This document shows positions 1 to 8,703 of a DNA stretch of 25,837 nucleotides, piece after piece. The position numbers were made by a program, and so were the translations under genes. This DNA comes from a virus, in the IMG/VR virus record IMGVR_UViG_3300031976_000823, positions 1 to 25,837 of that record; one strand, written 5' to 3'. How positions within the stretch are numbered: the first letter of the stretch is position 1; every line of letters begins with the position of its first letter. The notes under the pieces were generated by a model, which worked only from the letters and a program-made list of their open reading frames with translations, did not search any database and had not been told where the DNA came from.

Positions 1-18
1 CTCACGTGGAGATTTTTT

Positions 19-498
19 TTGAGCGAAGGGGATTTTCCGGAAGTCGATCTTTTCGGCAACCCGTCCAGCCCGCGCCGTGAGGGCCGAGGGCGCCCGCCGC
101 ATGTCCGGACCCTTGAAAGCTCAAATAAGGTGCTGTTGGCGTTCGTCAGCGGTCGAACCGTCAAAGAGGCAGCAATGGCGATCGGGGTGTCCGTTCCTAC
201 TTTGCGGACGCATTATTCTTCCGAGCTGGAAAAACGCGGTTCGGCGGCCTTGATGTTCGAAATGGTTCAATTGAACCGGCTGAACGAGAAGGCAAAGGCC
301 GGCAGCGTGTCGGCTGAGAAGGAATTGGCACGACGCTTGGATAAGGCGCGCCTCGATCTCCTTTCCGATCAAGCGTCGCGAAATGCTCGCGCACCAAAAC
401 CGGCCCCGCTGGGCAAAAAGGCGGCGATGCAAAAGGAGGCGGACGAATTGCGCGGGCAGTATGAAGCGCCGCCTCCGCCTCCTGGGCTGCTGAACTGA
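19..498 (+). CDS. Probable small terminase subunit
   Basis: This gene likely encodes the DNA-recognition subunit of the packaging terminase, which binds phage DNA and hands it to the large subunit. The 159-residue protein has a basic, disordered N-terminus. A helix-turn-helix-like stretch follows at about residues 36-67 ([20 protein letters not shown]), then a charged helical region and a Pro-rich tail (PPPPP). It ends one base before the large terminase start, the classic TerS-TerL order. The start is TTG at 19, chosen because GGAG at 8-11 sits seven bases upstream. The frame is open to the window edge, so a longer N-terminus cannot be excluded. Small terminases diverge fast, so the call rests on the helix-turn-helix, the size and the position. 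Confidence 0.75.
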   Translation: MSEGDFPEVDLFGNPSSPRREGRGRPPHVRTLESSNKVLLAFVSGRTVKEAAMAIGVSVPTLRTHYSSELEKRGSAALMFEMVQLNRLNEKAKAGSVSAEKELARRLDKARLDLLSDQASRNARAPKPAPLGKKAAMQKEADELRGQYEAPPPPPGLLN

Positions 499-499
499 C

Positions 500-2278
500 A
501 TGTCGATTTTGGTGACGCAGCCGACTTGGTCGACCGCGTGCCTGGATTGGGAGCAGCGAATCGTCGAGCGCCGCTCGCTAGTGCCGTTCGCGCCACTATT
601 CCCGTCCGAGGCGGCAGCGGCGCTGGAAGTTTTCAAGTCGCTGCGAATGGTCGACGTCGCGGGGCAGCCGACGTTTGGCGAGGCATGTGAGCCGTTCGTG
701 TTCGATCTGGTCGAAGCGATCTTTGGCGCATACGACCCGAACAGCGGACAGCGGCTTATCGAAGAATTTCTGCTGTTGATCAGCAAGAAGAATGGCAAAT
801 CGACGATCGCGGCGGGCATCATGCTGACGGCGCTGATCCGCAACTGGCGGCACGGAGCATCGCTGAGCATCCTGGCACCGACGCAGAAGGTGGCTGGCAA
901 CAGCTTTGGCCCTGCTGCGGCGATGGTGCGCGCGGATCCAACGCTTCGCGTGATCCTTCACGTCATCGATAACCAGCGTCTGATCAAGCATCGAAAGACG
1001 GGTGCCGAATTGCAAGTTATTGCGGCCGACACCGGAACGGTCGGCGGCAGCAAAGCCGGGTTCGTGCTGGTCGATGAGCTGTGGCTGTTCGGCAAGCGGG
1101 CAAACGCTGAATCGATGCTGGAAGAGGCGACGGGTGGTCTGGCTTCACGTCCCGAGGGATTCGTCATTTACCTGACGACGCACAGCGATGAGCCGCCGCG
1201 AGGCGTGTTCAAAGATAAGCTCGACTATTTCCGTGGCGTCCGCGATGGCAAGATCATCGATCCGCGCAGCTTCGGAATGCTCTACGAGTGGCCGGAGCAG
1301 ATGCGCGAAGACGAAGCCTATCTGGACCCAGATAATTTCTATGTAACCAACCCCAATATGGGCCGGTCTCAGTCAGTCAGCTTCATCACCCGCAAGCTCA
1401 GGCAGGTGAAGGAAGGGCGCGGGGAGGACGGCGACACGTCGCTCCAGATCGTGCTGGCTAAATATTTGAACGTCGAAATCGGAACGCGATTGTCGCGAGA
1501 CCGGTGGTCAGGCGCGCCATTCTGGGAGGGGGCGGCCGAACCGGTGCTGACCCTGGATGACCTGATACGCCGCAGCGAGGTGATCGTCGCCGGGGTGGAT
1601 GGCGGCGGCCTGGATGACCTTCTGGGCTTGTGCCTGATCGGCCGCGAGAAGGGGTCGAAGCGTTGGCTGATCTGGGCGCAGGCATGGGCATGGTCGATCG
1701 TCTGGAAGCGGCGCTCGGACATCGCGACGTTTCTGGATGCGTTCATCGCCGAGGGCACGCTGATCCGATGCGAGCTGCCCGACGACGATGAAATCGCGGC
1801 GCTGGAAGCGGTGCCCGAGGGGCAGGACGATGCGGCCGAGCTGACCGACGACATCCTCGGTGTTGTCGACGTGCTGGTGAAGGTGCGTGATGCCGGTCTG
1901 TTTCCGGAAAAGGAAGCCATCGGCCTCGATCCGGCGGGCGTCGCCACGCTGGTCGATGAACTGGTGAAGCGCGGCTTCACCGACGAACAACTGAAGGCCA
2001 TCCCGCAAGGGTGGCGACTGTCGAGCGCCATCAAGGGGATGGCCCGAAAGGTAGCGGCGCGCACGTTGCGCCACGGCGGCACCAAGCTGATGGCCTGGTG
2101 CGTCGGCAATGTGAAACAGGAACCAAGGGGGGCGAGCGGCGTGGCGATCACGAAGCAGTCCCCAGGGGCGAAGATCGATCCTGTCGCCGCCATGTTTTCG
2201 GCGGGGATGTTGATGATGCTGAATCCAGAAACTTCGAAGCCCAGCGTCTACGCGACGCGGGGCGTGCGCCGAATTTAA
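500..2278 (+). CDS. terL: Large terminase subunit (HK97-type, Terminase_1)
   Basis: This is the ATP-driven packaging motor and DNA nuclease that fills the prohead through the portal. The 592-residue length is normal for the family. Visible motifs are a Walker A-like SKKNGKST at residues 95-102, typical of HK97-type terminases, and a hydrophobic Walker B strand ending in Asp192-Glu193 (FVLVDELW). A TTHS coupling motif lies near 226-229. In the C-terminal RNase H-like nuclease, candidate metal ligands are Asp367 (AGVDGG), Asp477 (GLDPAG) and Asp560 (KIDPVAAM). The ATG at 500 lies just after the small terminase stop. Portal, protease and capsid follow in the expected order. Family assignment is by motif recognition and is very likely correct. 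Confidence 0.95.
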   Translation: MSILVTQPTWSTACLDWEQRIVERRSLVPFAPLFPSEAAAALEVFKSLRMVDVAGQPTFGEACEPFVFDLVEAIFGAYDPNSGQRLIEEFLLLISKKNGKSTIAAGIMLTALIRNWRHGASLSILAPTQKVAGNSFGPAAAMVRADPTLRVILHVIDNQRLIKHRKTGAELQVIAADTGTVGGSKAGFVLVDELWLFGKRANAESMLEEATGGLASRPEGFVIYLTTHSDEPPRGVFKDKLDYFRGVRDGKIIDPRSFGMLYEWPEQMREDEAYLDPDNFYVTNPNMGRSQSVSFITRKLRQVKEGRGEDGDTSLQIVLAKYLNVEIGTRLSRDRWSGAPFWEGAAEPVLTLDDLIRRSEVIVAGVDGGGLDDLLGLCLIGREKGSKRWLIWAQAWAWSIVWKRRSDIATFLDAFIAEGTLIRCELPDDDEIAALEAVPEGQDDAAELTDDILGVVDVLVKVRDAGLFPEKEAIGLDPAGVATLVDELVKRGFTDEQLKAIPQGWRLSSAIKGMARKVAARTLRHGGTKLMAWCVGNVKQEPRGASGVAITKQSPGAKIDPVAAMFSAGMLMMLNPETSKPSVYATRGVRRI

Positions 2279-2295
2279 GGAAGACCGCAAAGCTT

Positions 2296-3603
2296 ATGTC
2301 GCCGGACCAGTATCGCCAGAAAGCGAACTATCGGCGGTCGGAAGCCGCGCGCCCGATGCAGCTGAACGGCGGGGCTTCGGTCCAAGCGTTCACCGCGCTT
2401 GACGTCGATAGCCCGGTGCTGCGCGAGTTTCTGGCCGGCGGGCGAATTTCGGCTGCAGGGGTGACCGTCACCGAGAAGCTGGCTTTGAGGAACAGCGCTT
2501 TCTTTCGGGCCGTGAAGCTGATCTCGACATCGATCGGTATGCTGCCGACGCACCTGCATCGGCGGATGGCAGACGGCACGACCGAGAAGGCGAAGGATCA
2601 CCCGCTTTACCGAGTGTTGCATTCCCGGCCGAACGGCTACCAAACGGCACTTGAGTTCAAGTCCTTCATGCAGCTGTGTGCGCTGCTGGATGGCAATGCC
2701 TATGCTCGTGTTGTCTGGGGTGTAAAAGGCGGTCGACCAGCAGTCCTGGCGTTGATTCCATTCAAGCGCCGGTCGATCACACCCGAGTTGAGCGACACTG
2801 GCGAACTGACTTTCAAGTACCAGCCTGAAAAGGGCGTCAGCCGGGTATTTTCGGCGCGCGAGGTTTTCCACTTCCGGCATCCGATCACAACTGACGGGAT
2901 CAAGGGCATCTCGCTCCTCGACGTTGCGGTCGAGTCGCTTGGGCTGGCATCAGCAGCAGAGCGGGCGCTGGCGAAAATGCTGTCGACCGGCGTCATGGCC
3001 GGCGGTGCGATCGAGCTGCCAAAGGGCACGGAACTTGACGACGACCAGTATAAGCGGCTGCGCGAAAGCCTGAACGACGATCACAGCGGCGCTGAGAACG
3101 CGGGCACCTGGCTCTTGCTTGAAGATGGCGGGACCGCGCGACCGTTCATGACGAACGCGAAGGACAGCCAGACCGACGAAATGCGCAAGCGTCAGGTCGA
3201 GGATCTGGGGCGCTTCACAGATATCCCGCGTCCCCTCCTCATGATGGACGAAACATCATGGGGATCAGGCATTCGCGAACTGGGCCTGTTCCTTGTCACC
3301 TATTGCCTCATGGGCTGGTTTGTTGCCTGGGAGCAAGCGATCGCGCGGTCATGTCTTACTGAAGCCGAGCAGGATGCGGCCGAGCTTTACGTGAAGTTCA
3401 ACGACGGTGCGCTACTACGCGGTTCGCTGAAGGATCAGGCCGAGTTCTTTTCGAAGGCGCTCGGAAACAACGGCGCCTGGATGCGGCCGAACGAGGTTCG
3501 CGACAACTTCGAACTGAACCCGGTCGACGAAGGCAATGAATTGCCGAGACCGGCTGCCGCCCGTGCTCCTGCCAATCCGTCCAAGGAAAACGACGATGAA
3601 TGA
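2296..3603 (+). CDS. Phage portal protein (HK97 family)
   Basis: This gene encodes the portal, a dodecameric ring at one capsid vertex through which DNA enters and leaves and to which the tail attaches. The 435-residue protein carries the HK97 portal signature: an N-terminal segment LALRNSAFFRAVKLISTSIG (62-81) then LPTHLHRR, followed by HPLYRVLHSRPN (102-113), FKSFMQLCALLDGNAYA and the FHFRHP loop. The frame is open far upstream (to 2011) inside terL, but ATG 2296 is the better start. It has GGAAG at 2279-2283 just after the terL stop, and the upstream translation is Arg-rich nonsense. The acidic tail (KENDDE) ends in a codon run that overlaps the protease start (ATGAATGA). Confidence 0.94.
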   Translation: MSPDQYRQKANYRRSEAARPMQLNGGASVQAFTALDVDSPVLREFLAGGRISAAGVTVTEKLALRNSAFFRAVKLISTSIGMLPTHLHRRMADGTTEKAKDHPLYRVLHSRPNGYQTALEFKSFMQLCALLDGNAYARVVWGVKGGRPAVLALIPFKRRSITPELSDTGELTFKYQPEKGVSRVFSAREVFHFRHPITTDGIKGISLLDVAVESLGLASAAERALAKMLSTGVMAGGAIELPKGTELDDDQYKRLRESLNDDHSGAENAGTWLLLEDGGTARPFMTNAKDSQTDEMRKRQVEDLGRFTDIPRPLLMMDETSWGSGIRELGLFLVTYCLMGWFVAWEQAIARSCLTEAEQDAAELYVKFNDGALLRGSLKDQAEFFSKALGNNGAWMRPNEVRDNFELNPVDEGNELPRPAAARAPANPSKENDDE

Positions 3604-4591
3604 CCAGCGCCCTGCGCCGGCAAAGCCGGACGCCGTGAAGACCATTGGTGGACGCGCCCTGCCGGGTTCGAAACCGACAGGTGATCAGGCCGGTCGCCCG
3701 CGCGGTATCATCAGCGGCGTGCAGGCCCGCGAGCGGCCGAATGCGCTTCCGGTGCCCGCTGATCGCCGCGTGTCAGCGCTCTCGCCTTTGCCGGTGCTCG
3801 ATCGCTGGGGCGAGGACGCCGCCGGCGTCCGTCCGGCGGCTTTGTCGAGTGGCGACAATGTCATCACGATGTTCGAGGTGATCGGCGAGGATTGGTGGAC
3901 CGGCGGGGGCGTCACAGCCAAGAAGGTAGCCGCTCAGCTGCGCGCCATCGGCGATCGCCCCGTCGAGGTCCAGATCAACAGTCCTGGCGGGGACATGTTC
4001 GAGGGCCTGGCAGTCTACAATGTCCTGCGCGAACATTCGCAAGAGGTGACGATCAAGGTGATGGGGATGGCGGCTTCGGCCGCGTCGATCATCGCCATGG
4101 CGGGCGACCGTGTCGAGATTGGCGCGGCTTCGTTCCTGATGATCCACAATTGCTGGGTCGTGGCAGCAGGCAACCGGCACGACATGGCGGAAGTCGCCGC
4201 GTATCTGGCGCCTTTTGATCAGGCGATGGCGGATGTTTATGCCGCGCGCAGCGGCCGCGATGCCGCCGAGGTCGCAAAGTGGATGGATGCCGAGACCTGG
4301 CTGTCCGGCTCGCTGGCGATCGAGCGGGGTTTTGCCGATGCGTTGCTGCCGGCAGACCAGGTGAAAACCGACGAAAAGGCGAAGGCCGCCGACGCGCAGG
4401 TGAACGAAGTCCGCGCGATCGAGCTGACGCTCCTCGCCAGCGGGATGACCCGCGCCCAGGCGCGTGCCCGCATCAAGAGCATCAAGGGCACGCCGGACGC
4501 TGCCCCTGACCCTGCCGACACGCCTGGCGCTGGCGGCGAAACCGACGTGAGCGCCGCCTTCGCGGATCTGCTCGCGACGATCCGAAGCTGA
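3596..4591 (+). CDS. Prohead protease, ClpP-like (peptidase S14 type)
   Basis: This protease matures the prohead by cutting the capsid protein's scaffold-like N-terminus. It is a 331-residue ClpP-fold protein. An N-terminal extension of about 85 residues precedes the core strand, NSPGG at 128-132, and the nucleophile motif GMAAS with Ser161. The catalytic His184 lies in LMIHNCW, and DAETWLSGSLAIERGFADAL (231-250) is typical of phage ClpP-like enzymes. The C-terminal 80 residues are charged, Ala/Pro-rich and may help scaffolding. The start is ATG 3596 with AAGGA at 3583-3587. It overlaps the portal stop by a few bases, so translation is probably coupled. The frame is open upstream to 3536, but that part has no support. 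It sits directly before the capsid gene, as expected. Confidence 0.92.
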   Translation: MNDQRPAPAKPDAVKTIGGRALPGSKPTGDQAGRPRGIISGVQARERPNALPVPADRRVSALSPLPVLDRWGEDAAGVRPAALSSGDNVITMFEVIGEDWWTGGGVTAKKVAAQLRAIGDRPVEVQINSPGGDMFEGLAVYNVLREHSQEVTIKVMGMAASAASIIAMAGDRVEIGAASFLMIHNCWVVAAGNRHDMAEVAAYLAPFDQAMADVYAARSGRDAAEVAKWMDAETWLSGSLAIERGFADALLPADQVKTDEKAKAADAQVNEVRAIELTLLASGMTRAQARARIKSIKGTPDAAPDPADTPGAGGETDVSAAFADLLATIRS

Positions 4592-4608
4592 CCACAAAAG
4601 AGGCAACC

Positions 4609-5988
4609 ATGCAGTTCAAGAAAATGACCGCCCTTGCGGCGGTGGCGACGGTGCTCGCCCATCCATTTCGCGCGCTTTTCGCAACCGCCAAGCCGTCGCT
4701 GACCGTGACCGCGCCGACCATCACGCCGGGCGTGATGCCGCGCGCGTTGATCGGCGCAACGGTTCGCGCCGATGTCGGGGGCGATCCCAAGGCGATGATG
4801 CAGCAGTTCCAGGCGGCATTCGAGGAGTTCAAGAAGACGAACGACGCTGCGGTCGGCGCCAAGGCGGACAGCGCCGAGACGAAGGAGCAACTGGAAAAGA
4901 TCAACTCGACGCTGAACACGCTGGAGACGGCATTGAACGCCGCCGCCCTCAGCGCAGCTGCTTCCCAAATGCACGGCGGGCCGGTAGCCCCGAGCGATCC
5001 CGAATACACCAACGCCTTTGCTTCCTTCATCCGCGCAGGTTCGCGGGAGGACGAGCAGAAGCTGGTGGCCGAGCAAAAGAAGGGTCCGCGGGCTGCGATG
5101 ACCGAAGGCGTGCCCGCCGATGGCGGGCTGCTGACGCCGATCGAATGGGACCGCACGATTGCGGGACGCCTGAAGCTGATCACGCCGATGCGCGCAGAAT
5201 CGACGGTGATCAGCATCAGCAAGGCCGGCTTCACCAAGCTGTTTGCCGATCGCAATGTCGGCTCGGGCTGGGTCGGCGAAACCGCATCGCGCCCCGCCAC
5301 CGCGACGCCCAAGTTCACGTCGCTGCCCTTCGGCCTTGGCCAGATCTATGCGAACGCTGCGGCGTCGCAGGACGTTTTGGACGATGCCGAAATCGACCTT
5401 GAGGGTTGGCTTGTCGGCGAGATCGATACCGAATTTTCGCGGCAGGAAGGCATCGCATTCGTTGCGGGCGATGGCACCAACAAGCCCCATGGCTATCTCA
5501 CTTATGTGACCGGCGGGGCGAATGCAGCGCGTCACCCCTGGGGCGAGATCGAGGTCGTCAATAGCGGCCACGCGTCGCAGTTCACGTCGGACGCGGTGAT
5601 CGACATCGTCACGAAGCTGCCGGCGATCTACACGCCAGGCGCCAAGTTCTTCACGAACCGCACGTCGCTTGGCTCGATCCGCAAGCTGAAGGACGGTCAG
5701 GGCAACTATCTGTGGCAGCCGACCTTCGTCGCTGGCCAGCCCTCGACGCTGGTGGGGTATCCGGTCGTCGACATGCCGGACATGCCGGGTGTGGCGGCGG
5801 GTGCTCTGGCACTCAGCTTCGGCGACATGAAGGAGACTTATCTGGTCATCGACCGGACGGGCTTCCGGGTGCTGCGCGATCCCTACACCAACAAGCCCTT
5901 CATCAGCTTCTACTGCACGAAGCGGGTCGGCGGCGGCGTGAAGAACGTCGATTCAATGAAGGTCATGAGGATCGGCACCGGCGCCTGA
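4609..5988 (+). CDS. Major capsid protein (HK97 fold)
   Basis: This gene encodes the main shell protein. The 459-residue protein has a coiled-coil, charged delta-like region (about 60-115, starting MMQQFQAAFEEFKKTND) that serves as internal scaffold in HK97-type capsids. A linker follows, then the mature domain begins near EGVPADGGLLTPIEWDRTI (166-184). Family hallmarks in the mature part are GQIYANAAASQDVLDDAE, the FVAGDGTNKPHGYL segment and the C-terminal FRVLRDPYTNKPFISFYCTKRVGG. Cleavage probably falls between about 120 and 170. The start ATG 4609 has AAGAGG at 4598-4603. Odd: the first 57 residues are a hydrophobic, signal-peptide-like extension before the usual start of such proteins (Met63/Met64). 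Confidence 0.94.
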   Translation: MQFKKMTALAAVATVLAHPFRALFATAKPSLTVTAPTITPGVMPRALIGATVRADVGGDPKAMMQQFQAAFEEFKKTNDAAVGAKADSAETKEQLEKINSTLNTLETALNAAALSAAASQMHGGPVAPSDPEYTNAFASFIRAGSREDEQKLVAEQKKGPRAAMTEGVPADGGLLTPIEWDRTIAGRLKLITPMRAESTVISISKAGFTKLFADRNVGSGWVGETASRPATATPKFTSLPFGLGQIYANAAASQDVLDDAEIDLEGWLVGEIDTEFSRQEGIAFVAGDGTNKPHGYLTYVTGGANAARHPWGEIEVVNSGHASQFTSDAVIDIVTKLPAIYTPGAKFFTNRTSLGSIRKLKDGQGNYLWQPTFVAGQPSTLVGYPVVDMPDMPGVAAGALALSFGDMKETYLVIDRTGFRVLRDPYTNKPFISFYCTKRVGGGVKNVDSMKVMRIGTGA

Positions 5989-6005
5989 CGATCCGACAAC
6001 CCCTA

Positions 6006-6030
6006 CGGGCCGACCATTGCGGTCGGCCCG
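6006..6030 (+). terminator. Hairpin 1 after the capsid gene
   Basis: A perfect 10-bp inverted repeat, CGGGCCGACC (6006-6015) and GGTCGGCCCG (6021-6030), encloses the five-base loop ATTGC. It starts 18 bases after the capsid stop. Only a short GTTTCT follows, so it is a weak candidate for an intrinsic terminator. It may instead act as a partial terminator or an mRNA-stabilising end that keeps capsid message abundant relative to downstream genes. Confidence 0.6.
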
Positions 6031-6035
6031 GTTTC

Positions 6036-6062
6036 TCGAAGCGCCGCCACCCGGCGCTTCGA
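6036..6062 (+). terminator. Hairpin 2 after the capsid gene
   Basis: A second perfect inverted repeat lies five bases after the first: TCGAAGCGCCG (6036-6046) and CGGCGCTTCGA (6052-6062), 11 bp with the loop CCACC. No T-run follows. With hairpin 1 it makes a tandem hairpin block between the capsid gene and the next ribosome site at 6074, which fits transcript processing or 3'-end protection. Confidence 0.6.
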
Positions 6063-6084
6063 CAAGCCCCAACGGAGATAAACC

Positions 6085-6531
6085 ATGTCCGACCTGACGA
6101 AGCTGCTGGACGGCAGCATCGACGACGTGAAGACCGGCCTCGCCGGAAAGAGCAACGATGATCTTCTGAAGCTCCGCGATGCCGAGGCGGCGGGCAAGAA
6201 GCGCAAAGGCGTGCTGGACGCGATCTCTGCCGCCCTTGCTAAAAGCGATACGGCCCGCGCGGGCGGACGCGTTGAAGGTGCGGTAACGCACGCAAGCGTC
6301 GCAGCCGACCTGGACAATTCCTCGCCGGCGAGCATCGCACCGGCCGACGCAATCGACACGTCCGGCGCACCAAAGCAAATCGTGCCGGATGTCGACATGG
6401 GTCATCCCGCCGTTGACGCGGATCCGCGTGCACACACCAGCGTCGATCAGAATCGGATCGACTTTAACGACCCCTCGCTGTCGGGCCGCGAGGTTGTCGA
6501 GGCGGCTCTTGGCCAGCGTTCGGCCGACTGA
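6085..6531 (+). CDS. Small head-region protein of unknown function
   Basis: I do not recognise this 148-residue protein with confidence. The N-terminal 45 residues (MSDLTKLLDGSIDDVKTGLA, then LLKLRDAEAAGKKRKGV) resemble short two-helix modules (HeH or FI-like) found in phage packaging accessory proteins. The rest is low-complexity, Ala/Asp/Pro-rich and probably disordered. The C-terminus (SLSGREVVEAALGQ) could be a helix. GGAG at 6074-6077 supports ATG 6085. Its place between capsid and connector genes suggests a head accessory, decoration or packaging-helper role. That is inference from position. Confidence 0.7.
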   Translation: MSDLTKLLDGSIDDVKTGLAGKSNDDLLKLRDAEAAGKKRKGVLDAISAALAKSDTARAGGRVEGAVTHASVAADLDNSSPASIAPADAIDTSGAPKQIVPDVDMGHPAVDADPRAHTSVDQNRIDFNDPSLSGREVVEAALGQRSAD

Positions 6532-6558
6532 TCCAGTAGCGAGGCGGGAGAACCCAAT

Positions 6559-7092
6559 ATGGCAATTCCCGTCTCGCTTGAGGCTGCGAAGCACCAGCTT
6601 CGCATAGAGTTGGATGACACGTCGCAGGACGATCAGGTGCGCGACTGGATCGCTGACGCCGCTGCCTGGGTCGAGCGCTACACGGGCCACATTTTGGAGG
6701 CGCGGGACGTGGAAGAGGCTTTCACCGGCTTCGGGGCGCTGAAGCTGCGCGCCTGGCCGTTGAAATCCGATGCGGTTCCGGTCGTGACCTATGAAAACGC
6801 GAGTGGACAGCCTGTCGCGGTCACCGATGTTCGCATTTCTATATCTCGACGGCCGGGTCGTGTCGTCCTGCGACCGGGCGCTCGCTGGCCGATCCATTGC
6901 GGCCATCCGACTGTCACGGTCACGGTGCGTGCTGGATATGAGCCTGAAGATGTGGTGCCCGGCAACTTCCGCCGTGCGATGCTGATCCTGATTGCCGCTT
7001 ACGACGGGGATCGCGAAGGCGGCGACGTGCTGGCGAAAGCGGAAAAGGCCGCCAAATCGCTCTGTCGGCCCTTTCGAGTGACGGCACTATGA
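6559..7092 (+). CDS. Head-tail connector protein (gp6-like adaptor)
   Basis: This gene encodes a likely ring-forming adaptor that docks under the portal after packaging. The 177-residue protein starts with SLEAAKHQLRIELDDTSQDD (6-25) and continues DWIADAAAWVERYTGHIL, the standard pattern of HK97 gp6/YqbG-type connectors: short helices that begin with a LEEAK-like motif, then a beta-rich middle. The later part (TVTVRAGYEPEDVVPGNFRR) matches the family's Y-ED-P-++ pattern. GGAG at 6547-6550 supports ATG 6559. Its stop overlaps the next start (ATGA at 7089-7092), and it opens the four-gene joining block. Confidence 0.88.
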   Translation: MAIPVSLEAAKHQLRIELDDTSQDDQVRDWIADAAAWVERYTGHILEARDVEEAFTGFGALKLRAWPLKSDAVPVVTYENASGQPVAVTDVRISISRRPGRVVLRPGARWPIHCGHPTVTVTVRAGYEPEDVVPGNFRRAMLILIAAYDGDREGGDVLAKAEKAAKSLCRPFRVTAL

Positions 7093-7418
7093 AGCTGGGG
7101 AAGCTGGACCGGCGCATCCGTATCGAACGAGATGGGGCGCCGACGCATAACGGCTATCAGAACGTGTCCGGCGAGCCGGTGACGGTGGCGACGGTCTGGG
7201 CGCAATGGATGCCCGGCGTGGGTAGGGAGCGGTTTGCCAACGATGAAAACGTCGCGACGGCGCCGGGCGTGTTTGTCATCCGCTGGTCGAGCCGGGTTCG
7301 CGACGTCAGCCCGCTGGACCGCGTCGAGTTCGAGGGTCGCATGTATGACATCGGCCGTGTCGAGGAAATCGGCCGGCGGGTGGGGTTGCGGATCTTTGCG
7401 ACGGCGAGGGCAGAATGA
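7089..7418 (+). CDS. Head-closure / head-tail adaptor protein
   Basis: This gene encodes a probable SPP1 gp16-type head closure protein that plugs the portal-connector channel and receives the tail. It is 109 residues, normal for the family. It shows the typical opening GKLDRRIRIER, the VWAQWMPGVGRERF segment and the closing VEFEGRMYDIGRVEEIGRR, where family members read D-ri--dG-+y-I--v. The ATG overlaps the previous stop (ATGA), and its own stop overlaps the next start in the same way. Confidence 0.88.
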   Translation: MKLGKLDRRIRIERDGAPTHNGYQNVSGEPVTVATVWAQWMPGVGRERFANDENVATAPGVFVIRWSSRVRDVSPLDRVEFEGRMYDIGRVEEIGRRVGLRIFATARAE

Positions 7419-7816
7419 GCGGCTTTCGCGTCGATGGCTTCAAGAAGCTCAATCAGCGGCTGACCAGGCTGCATCGCGGCCCCAGCGATGATGAGATCGC
7501 TGCCGCCCTGTTTGCCGGCGCTCGTCTGGTCGGACGTGAGGAGCGGCGGCTTATTCCTGTCGAGACCGGGCGAGGGCGCGATAGCATCGTGGAAACGATG
7601 GAAGCGGCGAACCTGCCCAGCAACAACCGGACGATCTATATCGGCCCGGCGCGGACCGAGGCGGTGAATCCGTTCTATTTGTTCTTCGTCGAGTGGGGGA
7701 CCGAAGACACGCCCGCTCATCCGTTCGCGCGCGTCGCGGTAGCCACTAAGGGCAAGGCGGCGATGGGGACTGTGGCGAGCCGACTTCGGAAAGCCACCAT
7801 GGATCTAGCGAAATGA
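7415..7816 (+). CDS. HK97 gp10-like tail-completion protein
   Basis: This gene encodes a 133-residue protein of the HK97 gp10 type, a tail-component protein found beside head closure genes and thought to help join or complete the tail. Seen here are an N-terminal substrate-like domain with VDGFKKLNQRLTRL, ALFAGARLVGREERRLIPVETGRGRDSI, and the diagnostic FFVEWGTEDTPAHPFARVA (family pattern Y---vEfGT-k-pAhPFlrpA). ATGA overlaps exist at both ends. The family's exact biochemical role is not settled. Confidence 0.88.
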   Translation: MSGFRVDGFKKLNQRLTRLHRGPSDDEIAAALFAGARLVGREERRLIPVETGRGRDSIVETMEAANLPSNNRTIYIGPARTEAVNPFYLFFVEWGTEDTPAHPFARVAVATKGKAAMGTVASRLRKATMDLAK

Positions 7817-8205
7817 ATTTCGACCAGGCGCTGGCGGCGCGGCTGTTGAGCAACGCCGGAGTTGCGGCGCTGGTGGCGACAAGGGTGGACTGGGAGCGGC
7901 TGCCACAGGACTCGCTCATGCCCGCCATCGTCCTGACTATCGTGGTGGATCAAATGCCCCAGACGATGAAGGGCTTTCAGTCGGTGCGCGGCACGGCAAC
8001 CCAGATCGATTGCTACGGCGACACGAAAGCCCAGGCAGTCGCTTTGCGCAAGGCGGCGTTGGCGGCCGTCGTGCCCGCCGCGCTGATCGAGGGGGTCCGG
8101 TTTCAGCAGGCGCAGGATGTCAGCGTTCGCCGCGATTACCGGCGCGAGGCGGCTTTTGAGCGATATCGCGAGATCATTGATCTGACCCTTTGGCACAACA
8201 GTTAA
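7813..8205 (+). CDS. Tail terminator protein (DUF3168-like)
   Basis: This gene encodes a probable tail terminator, which caps the finished tail tube and links it to the head. The 130-residue protein has the DUF3168 layout: an N-terminal helix (LAARLLSNAGVAALVATRVDW), PAIVLTIV, a strand with IDCYGDTKAQAVALRKAALA, and a final strand YREIIDLTLWH. It starts at ATG 7813 overlapping the previous stop (ATGA). It lies directly before the tube gene, the place expected for a lambda gpU-like protein. Confidence 0.85.
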   Translation: MNFDQALAARLLSNAGVAALVATRVDWERLPQDSLMPAIVLTIVVDQMPQTMKGFQSVRGTATQIDCYGDTKAQAVALRKAALAAVVPAALIEGVRFQQAQDVSVRRDYRREAAFERYREIIDLTLWHNS

Positions 8206-8221
8206 GCACAGGAGCAACACA

Positions 8222-8689
8222 ATGTCGGACGAGAACGGAAACAGCGAGGCCCGGATTGGCTGGGGCACCGGCTTCTATCTGGCGAACCCTGAAGGTCAGC
8301 TGATCGAGGTCGATGAAGTTACCGAGGTGCCGTTCGGCGATGAAACCGCCGACGACGTCGAGGTGACCCATATGAAGTCGCCGAAGCAGCGGAAGGAATA
8401 CATTCGCGGCCTGATCGAAGCAGGCGAGGCGAATCTGGTCGTGAACTATATTCCCGGTTCCGCGACTGACGCTCTGCTGCGCGAAATGCACTCCACCGGG
8501 CGTGTCGCGGCCTTCCGGACCATCCTGAATGAGGAGACCGGAGAGGATATGTGGGCTGTTGAAGGCTTCCTCTATGTTCGCACCCGCTCGCGGGCGGTGC
8601 CGATCGGCGACCGCATGACGTGCACCTATGGCGTTCGCTTCACCGGCGACCAGACCGAGGCGGCCTATACCGCCCCGGTGACACCCTGA
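8222..8689 (+). CDS. Major tail tube protein
   Basis: This gene encodes the building block of the non-contractile tail tube. The 155-residue protein is beta-rich. It contains TGFYLANPEGQLIEVDEVTEV, a DDVEVTHMKSPKQRKEYIRG segment typical of gpV-like tube proteins (variable loop with T-h-s--+e+i-G) and a conserved GLIEAGEANLVVNY strand. It ends in a beta hairpin (TCTYGVRFTGDQT). CAGGAG at 8209-8214 gives a strong ribosome site for ATG 8222. The order terminator, tube, chaperones, tape measure is the standard one. Confidence 0.88.
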   Translation: MSDENGNSEARIGWGTGFYLANPEGQLIEVDEVTEVPFGDETADDVEVTHMKSPKQRKEYIRGLIEAGEANLVVNYIPGSATDALLREMHSTGRVAAFRTILNEETGEDMWAVEGFLYVRTRSRAVPIGDRMTCTYGVRFTGDQTEAAYTAPVTP

Positions 8690-8703
8690 TCGGAGATTGA
8701 TCG

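Noticed and set aside
2011-2295. N-terminal extension of the portal frame
   Set aside because: The translation is Arg-rich and overlaps the large terminase. ATG 2296 has a ribosome site and gives the normal portal N-terminus.
3536-3595. N-terminal extension of the protease frame
   Set aside because: It overlaps the portal end. ATG 3596 has AAGGA at good spacing.
4237-5571. 444-codon minus-strand open frame
   Set aside because: It is antisense to the protease and capsid genes, which have clear family motifs and ribosome sites.
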